Shown here piece after piece: positions 45,843 through 54,771 of a stretch of DNA of 64,000 bases. Position numbers and translations under genes: made by a program. The notes below the pieces were generated by a model. That model saw nothing but the letters and a program-made list of their open reading frames with translations, was not told the DNA's origin and searched no databases. Position 1 is the first letter of the stretch; each line of letters begins with the position of its first letter. The stretch comes from Ceratothoa steindachneri (taxonomy: Eukaryota; Arthropoda; Malacostraca; Isopoda; Cymothoidae), in contig OZ018327.1 in the NCBI GenBank assembly GCA_963969495.1, forward strand, positions 176,351,522 to 176,415,521, read 5' to 3'.

Positions 45843-47674
45843 AGAAATTAAAGGATATTAGAGAAATTAAAGGATATTTAGAGAAATTAAAGGATATCTT
45901 GATCACAAAGGAGATAGTGACAAAGGAAATTGATAAAATCAAAAGTAGTAAAGCACCCGGTCCTGATGAGGTCTTTCCTAGAATTTTGAAAGAATGTAAG
46001 GATGTGTTAAGTGAGCCCCTAGCATGCATCTTTAGAAAATCATTGGAGAGTGGCATTGTGCCAGTGGCATGGAAGAAAGCCAATGTGATACCTATATTTA
46101 AGAAAGGGGATAAAACAAATATGTCTAATTACAGACCAGTAAGTTTGACATCAGTGGTAGGGAAAATGATGGAATCTATTATAGCAAGGAATATTAGGGA
46201 TCACTTGGATAAGCATAAGTTGATAAAGGGATCACAGCATGGCTTTAGTAAGGGTAAATCCTGTCTGACTAATTTGCTGTCTTTTTATAGTAAGGTGTAT
46301 GAAGCAGCAGATAATGATGAAAACTATGATATTTTATACTTGGACTTTAGTAAGGCTTTTGATCTAGTGCCACACTTACGGCTTCTGAGCAAAGTTAAAG
46401 CACACAGAATCGATGGCAGTATATTTAGGTGGATTCAGTCATGGCTTGGTGACAGACAGCAAAGAGTTAGTATAGATGGAGTTAAATCTGAGTGGGGGTG
46501 TGTTAGCAGTGGAGTTCCGCAAGGATCTGTTTTGGGTCCATTGCTATTCTTAATTTATATTAATGATCTTGACATAGGTATAAGTAGTGACCTGAGTAAA
46601 TTTGCTGATGATACTAAGCTAGGTAGGGCCATTAGGGCTGATTCTGATGCTGTTGTAATGCAGGAGGAATTGACCATTCTGTCCAATTGGGCTGAGAAAT
46701 GGCAAATGAAGTTTAACATAGACAAATGTAGTGTACTTAGTATAGGTAGAAATAATCCACTGAATAGTTATAAATTAAATGGGAGAAATTTAGGGAGGAC
46801 CGATTGTGAGAGGGACTTGGGTATTTTGGTAAGTTCAGACCTTCGTCCTAGAAAGCAATGCCTAAATGCTAAGAATAAAGCTAATAGGATATTGGGATTC
46901 ATTAGGAGGAGTGTAAGCAATAAGAGTGCTGAAGTCATTCTAAAACTGTATCTGGCGCTAGTTAGGCCTCATCTAGACTATGCAGTACAATTTTGGTCAC
47001 CATATTATAGGAAGGATATTGATTTGCTTGAGTCTGTGCAGAGAAGGATGACAAAGATGATTGGTGGGCTAAGGAACTTACCTTATGGTGAAAGACTCAG
47101 AAAACTAAATCTACATACATTGGAAAGGAGAAGAGTCAGAGGGGAATTGATTGAAGTCTTCAAATGGGTAAAAGGATATAATAAAGGGGATCTGGGTAAA
47201 GTTCTTATACTTAGTGAACATGACAGGACACGTAGCAATGGGTTTAAGCTTCATAAGTATAGGTTTAGGAAGGAGATTGGGAGGAATTGGTTTACAAATC
47301 GTGTGGTAGATGAATGGAATAGGCTCACTAGACATGTGATAGAAGCCTCCTCTCTGGGTAGTTTTAAGAATAGATTAGATAAATATATGGATGAAGCTGC
47401 TAGATGGGACTGACTTTTTTATGTACATATGTATATATTTTTCTAAGGAGTGGGGAGATTATATTTTGCGGTTGTATGAATGGACATAATCCTGTGGATG
47501 CATTTTATGTATATTGTAGATTAGATCTGACGAACTCCTGTAAAGGGTGACAATGTTGATGACTTTTCTCTGGTAAGAAATCTTTTGTGTGTTGACTGGA
47601 ACAGGAGCTGCCAAGTGTAGGCCATGAATGGTCTTTTGCAGTCTCCTTCTTTTCTTATGTTCTTATGTTCTTTG
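45838..47674 (+). mobile_element. Family 2 LINE, second copy, inserted in the host copy in opposite orientation
   Basis: The inserted copy occupies 45843-47669, flanked by a 5-bp target duplication CTTTG (45838-45842 and 47670-47674). Removing it joins the host endonuclease frame (YEIKVANRAK) to the RT frame (EDPKSFYQ). Its 3' tail is CTTATGTTCTTATGTT. It is 5' truncated within ORF2. The first 60 bases are three near-tandem repeats of GAGAAATTAAAGGATAT, present once in the host copy. Over the shared ~500 residues only two amino acids differ from the host copy. The two copies form a palindrome with arms of ~1.79 kb and a ~200-bp asymmetric centre. Confidence 0.93.
45899..47413 (+). CDS. Inserted family 2 copy, ORF2 C-terminal half (RT)
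   Basis: Open for about 504 codons from TKEIVTKEIDKIKSSKAPGP to DEAARWD. RT motif A (DFSKAFD), motif B (GVPQGSVLG) and motif C (FADDTKLG) are all intact. The endonuclease was never copied because of 5' truncation, so it has no autonomous function. The absence of any frame damage and near identity to the host copy point to a recent insertion. Confidence 0.88.
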   Translation: MITKEIVTKEIDKIKSSKAPGPDEVFPRILKECKDVLSEPLACIFRKSLESGIVPVAWKKANVIPIFKKGDKTNMSNYRPVSLTSVVGKMMESIIARNIRDHLDKHKLIKGSQHGFSKGKSCLTNLLSFYSKVYEAADNDENYDILYLDFSKAFDLVPHLRLLSKVKAHRIDGSIFRWIQSWLGDRQQRVSIDGVKSEWGCVSSGVPQGSVLGPLLFLIYINDLDIGISSDLSKFADDTKLGRAIRADSDAVVMQEELTILSNWAEKWQMKFNIDKCSVLSIGRNNPLNSYKLNGRNLGRTDCERDLGILVSSDLRPRKQCLNAKNKANRILGFIRRSVSNKSAEVILKLYLALVRPHLDYAVQFWSPYYRKDIDLLESVQRRMTKMIGGLRNLPYGERLRKLNLHTLERRRVRGELIEVFKWVKGYNKGDLGKVLILSEHDRTRSNGFKLHKYRFRKEIGRNWFTNRVVDEWNRLTRHVIEASSLGSFKNRLDKYMDEAARWD

Positions 47675-48727
47675 CCCTATTTGCCACTTTAATTTCATAA
47701 TTTCTCCTTGCTACTCTAACTAACCTTTTAACATCTCTTGCTAGTTCATTATATCTCTGCCTTAAGTGATCCTCTCCATTTTTTATTTTCCTATAAATGC
47801 CCTTTTTAATGCCAATATAATGCTTAATTTTATCTGTCATCCATTTTGGGTCATTATTTTTAGTCCTAATCTCCTTATAAGGAATGTTAATCATCTGACC
47901 TGTAATTAATTGCTCAATTATTCTTTCATACTCCTCTTCAATTGTAATCTCTTCCTCCTGGTGATTATTGTCTCCACTAACTGATATCATTGAATCTATT
48001 CCTGAATTGATTTCATTGCCTGGTTTCTGTACAACTGCCTCCAGGTAAGTCCTTAGCCCATTATAATTTGCTCTTCTAAAGTCAGGAATTTTAACATTGT
48101 TCATGCTACTATCAATACCATTCCATTTCATCTTGAATCTAATTTCACAATGGTCACTATTACCTAAATTTCCTCCAATCTCAGTATACTTAATAACTTC
48201 TTCCCTATTTGTCAGAACTAAATCCAGTATATTATTACCTCTAGTGGGTTCGTTAATAATCTGCCTCAGAAAATTATCTTGGACAACATTCAAAAATTCC
48301 TCAGCCTCCTGATCACCCACAAGAGCTTCCCAGTCTATATTTCTGTAATTAAAATCGCCCATTATACACACATGCTTACTTCTACATGCCCGTTCAATCT
48401 CCTGCCACAGAAGATTTGAAGCTTCCTTACTAAGATTTGGTGGTCTGTATAATAATCCTATGACAAGCTTGTTTTTACCTTCCTTTACATTTAGCCATAA
48501 TGACTCTGTGTTATCATCTAATTTAATTGTACTGTTTACACAACACTGGAGATTATCTTTAATATAAATAATAATCCCTCCTCCTCTCTTCCTATTCCTA
48601 TCTGTATGGAACATGTTAAAGCCCTCAATCTCAACCTCAGGTTTAAAGTGATTTCCTGCCAAATCAAGCCATGACTCTGTTATCGCAATTATATCAAAAT
48701 TCTCTTCACTCGCTAACGCTCTTAAGA
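47675..48727 (-). CDS. Family 2 host copy ORF2, endonuclease half
   Basis: Minus strand, from LRALASEENFDIIAITESWL through FNMFHTDRNRKRGGGIIIY, LLYRPPNLSKE, IMGDFNYRNIDWEAL, EPTRGNNILDLVLTN and NSDHCEIRFKM to RRNYEIKVANRA. Catalytic signature residues of an AP-like endonuclease (E of TES, D/N of GDFN, SDH) are present. The N-terminal ~40 residues are missing at the truncated 5' edge. The codons before LRAL in the same frame come from the adjoining 1b tail repeat and are not native. Confidence 0.88.
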
Positions 48728-49044
48728 GATAACATAACATAACATAACATAACATAACATAATTTAACGGATGACAAAAGCCACAAGGGCCTATCAAAGG
48801 TCATCCGTATCCATCAAATCCCACCCATATAATGCATCCATAGGATTTTGTCAGATCATGCAGCTACAATATACAATTTAACAATCCATAGGAATGTCCA
48901 ACCATGCATCTACAATATATAATTTAAAGCCTCCATAGGAGTCTGTCAAAAACAAAATCAAAATCCCCCAAAATATACAATAAAAAGAAACTGCATCCAC
49001 AGGAATGAGTCAAGAAACATTTCCACATACCAAAAAGTAAGAAA

Positions 49045-49778
49045 TTAACCCTCCATCCCCATATAATCATCCAGTCTGCGCTTGAAAACATTCAAGTTTG
49101 GGCTGTCTACAGTCTCAGGTGGCAAACTATTCCAATAATCCACCACTCTGTTAGTGAAAAAATATTTTCTAACATCCAGTCTGCACCTCTGTTTTTTAAT
49201 CTTTAAGTGGTGGCCTCTAGTTCTATTACTACCTTCTAACTCAAATAACTTGCTGAAATCTAATTTATCCATCCCAGAAAAGATTTTAAAAAGCTCAATC
49301 ATATCTCCCCTCACACACCTTCTTTCAAATGAAAACATATTTAATACCCTCAGTCTATCTTCATATTCAAGGTGCTTCAGGGATGGTATTATTTTTGTTG
49401 CCCTCCTTTGTACTGACTCTAATAAGTTTATATCATGTCTAAAATGTGGTGACCATGCCTGTATACAGTACTCTAAATGTGGCCTGACATAAGAGTTGTA
49501 TAGTTTAAGGATGACCTCCTTACTCTTGTAGCTAACATTTCTTTTAATGTAACCTAGCACCCTATTTGCTCTATTTTTTGCCTCAATACACTGCTTTGAA
49601 AATTTCAGTGACCTATCTACTACCACTCCTAAGTCTTTCTCATCTTCAACTGAATTAAGCCAATATCCATCCATCTCATAGCTAAATTCCCTATTATCTC
49701 TCCCCATGTTAATAACTTTGCATTTATTAAGGTTAAAAGTCATCTGCCACTTCTGAGCCCAAGCTAACAGCTTATCTA
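49045..49778 (-). pseudogene. 1b ORF2, C-terminal part (after insertion)
   Basis: Open from LDKLLAWAQKWQMTFNLNKC to DDYMGMEG. It contains the post-catalytic RT region and the HHLKIKK, FFTNRVVDYWNSLP tail found in all CR1-like copies here. It continues the frame that ends at 50123. The insertion between them replaces about four bases (expected ...TCTAA-GTCC-CCTGC...). Confidence 0.88.
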
Positions 49779-50122
49779 ACATAACATAACATAACATAAT
49801 TACACAGATGACAAAAGCCACAAGGGCCTATCAAAGGTCATCCGCCTCCGTCAAAACCCACCCACAAAAAGCACCATCACCAGGGGAAGACAAAATCAAA
49901 GTCCCCCACAATATAATATAACGGATGACAAAAGCCACAAGGGCTCATCATAGGTCATCCGAGTCAAGCGGCCTCTTTTTCAAGGCACCCAAACTCCCAG
50001 GAAGACTACATCTAGAGGATTGCATCCAGAAACAAGGATATCACCAATCAAACATAAACATAATTACACGGATGACAAAAGCCACAAGGGCCTATCAAAG
50101 GTCATCCGACTCCGTCAAAACC
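49779..50122 (-). mobile_element. Two consecutive tail-only 1a insertions inside the 1b ORF2
   Basis: The first fragment (49779-50052) has the tail ACATAACATAACATAACATA, both stem-loops and the next ~60 bp of 3' UTR, cut at ACCAATCAA. The second (50053-50122) has a short tail CATAAACATAATTACACGGA, one stem-loop (about 50069-50108) and the following TCCGTCAAAACCC, only 70 bp in all. No coding sequence is included. No target duplication was seen. Confidence 0.88.
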
Positions 50123-52188
50123 CTGCACTTTAAAGCTACCCTCAACCTCTTTGACTACAGCTGCCAATTTAGTGTCATCAGCAAAAATTGACACTTTGCT
50201 ATTTACACCTTGCCCAAGATCATTTACATAGATTATAAATAATAAAGGGCCTAAAACTGATCCCTGAGGTACGCCACTAATAACATTCCTCCACTCTGAC
50301 CTCACTCCATTCAGTACAACTCTCTGTTTCCTATTTTTCAGCCATTCAGTTATCCAATTTAAAACGTTCCCACATATCCCATGCAGCTTTAATTTATGAA
50401 CTAGTCTTCTATGTGGAACCTTATCAAAAGCTTTGCTGAAATCTAAGTAGATCACATCAACTTTCTCACCCCTATCTAATTCTTTAGTTACATAATCCAT
50501 AAAATCCAGTAAATTAGTTAAACACGATCTATCTTTTCTAAAACCATGCTGAGCATCATTAATTAACCTGCTACTCTCTAGATGATCAGAAATTCCCTTC
50601 TTAACCATCTTCTCAAGAATTTTACAGACTATAGAAGTTAAGCTTACTGGTCTAAAGTTATTTGGGTCCTCTTTGCTTCCCTTTTTAAAAATTGGCACTA
50701 CATTTGCCAATTTCCAATCATTTGGTATTTCTCCAGACTCTAGTGATCTAATAAATATCTTCTCGAGAGCTACTGCAATACTTTCTACACCTTCTTTGAG
50801 TATCCTAGAATGAATGTTGTCAGGGCCAGATGCCTTACTAGTATTTAACTGAATTATAAGCCCTTTAATTTCTTCTCTGTCTATATTAATAGAATTTATC
50901 ACTACTTCCCTTGACCTAGAATTATCATCAATTAATCTAACTGGTTTCTCTTCTGTGAATACTGAAGCAAAATGATCATTAAGGACCTCTACTATTTCCT
51001 CATCAGATTCTTTCAAAACCCCTTCATATTTAATAGGCCCTATTTTATCACTGTTAGATTGATTATTGATTCTATAATAGCTAAAGAATTTTTTAGGATC
51101 TTTATTATTATTTTTAGCTAAATTAATTTCGGCTGTCCTTTTGGTCTTCTTAATAATCTTATTTAGTTCATTTCTGGTTGACCTATAATGGTTTAAATTA
51201 TCTAAACTACTCTCACTTTGTAATCTCTGGTATGCCCTTTTTTTCTCTGAAACTTTATTAGCTATTTCTTGGTTCCACCATAATGGTTTCCTACATTTCT
51301 TCCTAATAGACTTCATCGGAATACACTGTTCCTGAACCATGTTTAATATAGTCTTAAAAATATCCCACATCTCATAAGTATTCTTTCCATGGAATTCTAT
51401 ATCCCACCTAATCTGATTTAGCATGCTGCGTAATTTATCGTAATCTCCCCTATAAAAATTTGGAATTTTCGTGGAGTTTGTCGTTGTTCTACCCTTAACT
51501 ATTTGCAAATTAAACCGAACCATCTGATGATCACTGTTTCCCAATGATTCCCCTACACTCAATCCTTGAACTAAGTGATCATCATTTGAAAGAATTAGAT
51601 CTAATATATTGGCACCCCTTGTTGGCTTATTAACAAATTGGATCAAAAAGTTATCCTCAAAACACTCCATAAACTTACAACTTGCTCTATCTCTTCCTAT
51701 CATATTTTCCCAGTCTACAGAAGTTAAATTAAAGTCACCAAAAATAACTGTATCTTCTTTGCATCCTTTACTTATTTCCCTAATCATTAACTCATCGATA
51801 CAATCAGTCTGTCCTGGTGGTCTATAAAAAGCTCCCAAGTGTATTTTCCTATTTTTACCAACCTTAATATCTATCCATAATGATTCACCTTCTCCTTGCT
51901 TTATAGAGTTATTTAGATTTGAAGAAATGCTATTTCTGATATAAATAATCAACCCACCACCAGTCCTATCTCTCCTTTGACTAATGTACATAGTATAACC
52001 CTCTAGTTCAAATTCACTGACATTATCATTAAATATATTTTCATTAACCCATGATTCAACTATACATATTATATCTATATCTTCATGAATGATATAACTA
52101 AATAATTCATCCTTCTTATTTCTAAGACTACGAGCATTTGTGTAAAGACAACTCAGCCCACCTATCCCTGAAGCACCTGAGGATCTAT
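50123..52188 (-). pseudogene. 1b ORF2, endonuclease and RT part
   Basis: Minus strand from GIGGLSCLYTNARSLRNKKDE (near 52150), VESWV, YRPPGQTDCIDEL, GDFNLTSVDWENM, EPTRGANILDL-type block (here KPTRG) and NSDHQMVRFNL, through RT block FKKGSKEDPNNFRPVSLTSI, HGFRKDRSCLTNLLDF, motif A YLDFSKAFDKVPH, motif B GVPQGSVLGPLLFIIYVNDL and motif C IFADDTKLA, to VEGSFKVQG where the tail fragments interrupt. There is no internal stop from 51991 to 50123. An in-frame TAA near 52188 and the lack of a clear start leave the true N-terminus undecided. Confidence 0.88.
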
Positions 52189-52421
52189 CTTATTCCTTAT
52201 ACTCCGACCATTTGTGTAGTATATTTTTAAGGTTTTTTTATTATTCCCATCTTCATTGCATCGTGCTTTTCTATTCCTAGTTATCTGCTCATTCACTTGT
52301 GCATTAGTCCCCCTATAACGCATCAGTATGCCCTCTCCCTTAGCTATTCCTCTATCTCTGCATCCCTTCCATTTCCTACACCTGCCCTCTATTCCTGTTA
52401 TTCCCTCACCTCTAACAGCTT

Positions 52422-53441
52422 CTAGTTTCCCACCCGTAAGGACCTAATCACACTATCCAGCTTCCCCCATAGAACCTCAACACCTGCCCGACTAAGATGG
52501 AGCCCATCCATCGCATACAACCTCCTATTCCCGTAAAACCCTCCCCAGACATCTACAAACACCAATCCTAACTCCTCACACAGTCCTTTCACAAATTCAT
52601 TCAAACCAATTGCACGCGACAACCATTCTACCCCCACATCCAATCTTGGAAGCACACCAGAAACAACACCTTTTACCCTGCTTTTACTCATCCTTTCAAC
52701 TAACCTTTTATACTGCTCACGTAACTCACATGTACCCACCTTCTTTACATCATTCACTCCCACATGCGTAATCACAACTGCATCCCTCTCACACCCAGAA
52801 ACCAGCCTATCATACCTCTCACAAACATCACTTACACCAGCACCCGTCAGACAAACTCTCATTCCCTTCCACTTGCTATCACTCAACTTCCTATCTAAAT
52901 ACCTAATCTGAGAGTCACCCATCACTAGCACCTCAGTCATTCTCCTATTCTGTCTTGGCCTAACATTACCCTCCCTCCTGCTCTCAGTCACACTACCACC
53001 CATCCTACTTTCATCCACAATCACACCAGGCAAATCACTTTCACACTCTTCCTCTCTCAGGACATTGAATCTGTTAGTCAACCTAACAGGTTCTATGTCC
53101 CTCTCATTCACACACCTAACCTGTCCTAACTTATCTATCCTATCCATTTTCACCCACCATTCATCATCACTCACAACTTCCACACTGTTCCCAGTCCTAG
53201 CCCTATCTTCCACCCTCTTAGCACTAATCTCACCCTTCAATCGCACACTTGCATCTCTTCTCACCTCAAACACCAAATCATTCAACCACTTACATTCCTC
53301 ACTCAACCTCCTAACCTCCCCTTCCAGAAAACACACACGACATTCAGTTACATTCACTCTCCTTTCAACTCCACATGCATCACACACCACATACACACTA
53401 CTTTCAAACGGCATGCTCTCACCATCTATACAAATAGCCAT
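52422..53441 (-). CDS. 1b ORF1: Cys-motif, coiled region and SGNH hydrolase domain
   Basis: 339 codons, intact. The N-terminus has a CDACG-x-x-x-x-x-x-x-x-C-x-x-C cluster (residues ~20-36) followed by a charged, probably coiled stretch (EGEVRRLSEECKWLNDLVFE). The C-terminal half is an SGNH (GDSL-like) hydrolase: block I VLVMGDSQIRYLDRKL, block III ITHVGVNDVKK and block V YAMDGLHLSRAG, so Ser, Asn and Asp-His are all present. CR1-clade ORF1 proteins are known to carry such an esterase domain, thought to act on lipids or membranes; its role in retrotransposition is unsettled. The intact frame contrasts with the interrupted ORF2 of the same element. Confidence 0.88.
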   Translation of the reverse strand: MAICIDGESMPFESSVYVVCDACGVERRVNVTECRVCFLEGEVRRLSEECKWLNDLVFEVRRDASVRLKGEISAKRVEDRARTGNSVEVVSDDEWWVKMDRIDKLGQVRCVNERDIEPVRLTNRFNVLREEECESDLPGVIVDESRMGGSVTESRREGNVRPRQNRRMTEVLVMGDSQIRYLDRKLSDSKWKGMRVCLTGAGVSDVCERYDRLVSGCERDAVVITHVGVNDVKKVGTCELREQYKRLVERMSKSRVKGVVSGVLPRLDVGVEWLSRAIGLNEFVKGLCEELGLVFVDVWGGFYGNRRLYAMDGLHLSRAGVEVLWGKLDSVIRSLRVGN

Positions 53442-53672
53442 ACTCTCAGAAATTTACTAAGGAAAAAGTTAACACTCACCAAAAAAAATTCTTGCTCAGG
53501 ATTGCTGCCAGTTATCTTCCCCAAAAGTATTAATCACTAATGTATTTATTACACAGTGATTAATGTATTAAATAAATACAAGAAAAACTATACACCCAAA
53601 TCAGTATTATATCCCAATCTTACAATGAGAATCAAGAGCTTCCTGCAAGACAACCTTCCAGAACAAAGCCAG
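53442..53672 (-). other. 5' UTR of the 1b element
   Basis: Non-coding, AT-rich. Contains a repeated ATTAATCACTAATGTATTTATTACACAGTGATTAAT segment with inverted ATTAATCACT/AGTGATTAAT. Its right boundary is where ORF1 sequence of copy B resumes, about 53672. Confidence 0.55.
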
Positions 53673-54222
53673 ACAGCCAACTCTCCATTGTCCCCCATCC
53701 TCACTAGGCCTATTTCTAACTAATCTAAGGGGGCTAACTTCACTATCACTAGAACTATCATATCCTACCTCCTCCACCGGCCCTCTACCTTCACCTGAAA
53801 CATCTAACTGGCCTACCTCACCACCTAACCTATTCCCAAATCTAGGCCTAACACTAAGTTCCCTCCTGAGCTCAGCAACTAACCCCTCCAGCCTATATAT
53901 CCTGTCTAAATCCTGCCTTCTCATCCCCTCTAAATCTACAATGCATTCACGCAGCCCACATGCAACACATGTATACCCCTCACCTAATACACCACAACCA
54001 ATGCATACATTCCGACACTCATGCTCACTTTCATCCCCAAACTCCATCACTTATTCAAACAAAGAAAGAACTTAAGTAGTAATAAGAAAAAAAAGAAGAG
54101 CAACTTAGCTTTCGCTGATTGTGGTGAGAAAAAAACAAAAAACAAACAAACTATAGAAAAATCTGAAAAATAGATCAACAGACTGAGAGCTCTATGAAAC
54201 ACGTGCTACCTGTTCGAAGGTC
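53673..54222 (-). mobile_element. Copy B, 5' part: 5' UTR and ORF1 N-terminus
   Basis: Minus strand: 5' end CCTTCGAACAGGTAGCA (about 54222), a 5' UTR matching 61153-61300 of copy E, then an ORF1 start at 54050 (MMEFGDESEHECRNVCIGCG). It is open to SEDGGQWRV, where it stops matching copy E. Copy B at 43850 begins exactly at the next residues (RKHEAREAS). The two pieces together therefore account for one ORF1 without gap or overlap beyond a few bases, which supports a single element split by ~9.8 kb of later insertions. Confidence 0.75.
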
Positions 54223-54771
54223 AGTCCGAGTATAGAGGATAGAGTGAAAGAAATCACACAGGGAATAGCAGAATTAAAGAGGGGTAAGAAGAATGTGAGG
54301 ATTGCAGTAGTGGGACTGATGCGAAGGCCTTTTGAGGATGTTTAGTACGAGAGGAGAAGAAGGGAGGTGAATAGAATGGTAAATATAGAATTGAACAGGA
54401 TGAAGGTGAACATGCTAAGAGAAGGAGATATTGGGGTCAGCTTCCTAGATACGGATGCAGAGTTAAAAGAGGGGACCTTTGTAAGAAATTGGGGTGCACC
54501 TGGGGCGGGAGGGAGAAAGAAGACTAGGTTAGAGGCTATGGGAGTGGGTGAAGGCTACTGAAATAGCACTACAGGGGAGACGAATGGTAGGTAGGATTGG
54601 GAATGTGAGACAAGGTGGTGAATGAAGGCAGGTAAGAGGAAGAGGAAAACTACACCGAGCTAACAAATGTATGAAAGTTAGTTGTATAAATGTGAGAGGG
54701 TGGGGAGTTGGCAAATGCGAGGATGTGAGTAGAGAATTAATTGAATGGTAACTTGATATAGTAGGCCTAAC
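54223..54771 (+). pseudogene. LINE family 3, ORF1 end and ORF2 start, degenerate
   Basis: Plus strand reads VRIAVVGLMRRPFEDV, stop, YERRRREVNRMVNIELNRMK, IGVSFLDTDAEL and TFVRNWGAPG, which resembles the C-terminal part of an SGNH-type ORF1. After ~100 bp comes MKVSCINVRGWGVGKCEDV, SRELIEW, stop, LDIVGL, the start of an AP-like endonuclease. Stops show it is dead. It is interrupted at GGCCTAAC by copy C and continues at 56419. Confidence 0.7.

Larger units (their letters stand above)
43851..48727 (-). mobile_element. CR1-like LINE family 2 (host copy), split by a second family 2 copy
   Basis: Minus strand. The 3' tail at 43851 (AACATAAGAACATAAG on plus, so (TTATGTTC)n on the element strand), 3' UTR to ~44100, RT half of ORF2 to 45842, interruption 45843-47669 by an opposite-oriented copy, then the endonuclease half 47675-48727. 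The 5' end is truncated where the tail of the 1b element begins (48728). Tail unit and sequence separate it from subfamily 1. Confidence 0.9.
48728..53672 (-). mobile_element. CR1-like LINE subfamily 1b, nearly full-length
   Basis: Minus strand. A long (TTATG)n tail (about 48729-48763, seven units), 3' UTR with one stem-loop (48768-48807) and GCATCCATAGGA-type short repeats, then ORF2 in two parts (49045-49778 and 50123-52188) around inserted tail fragments. ORF1 is at 52422-53441, and a 5' UTR reaches about 53672. Its protein sequence is clearly different from 1a copies while its architecture is the same. Confidence 0.88.

Noticed and set aside
45434..46083. Apparent frame of 659 codons running from 46083 to 44104 and a matching plus frame at 45434
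   Set aside because: The first part is antisense of the inserted family 2 copy; the palindrome makes the same shadow on both strands. Only 45842-44104 (minus) is native.
47655..48797. Frame starting MIGPCGFCHPLNYVMLCYV before the endonuclease
   Set aside because: Those codons translate the 1b stem-loop and (TTATG)n tail abutting the truncated family 2 element; not a native N-terminus. The same MIGPCGFCHP string precedes other frames at 54825 and 57797 for the same reason.
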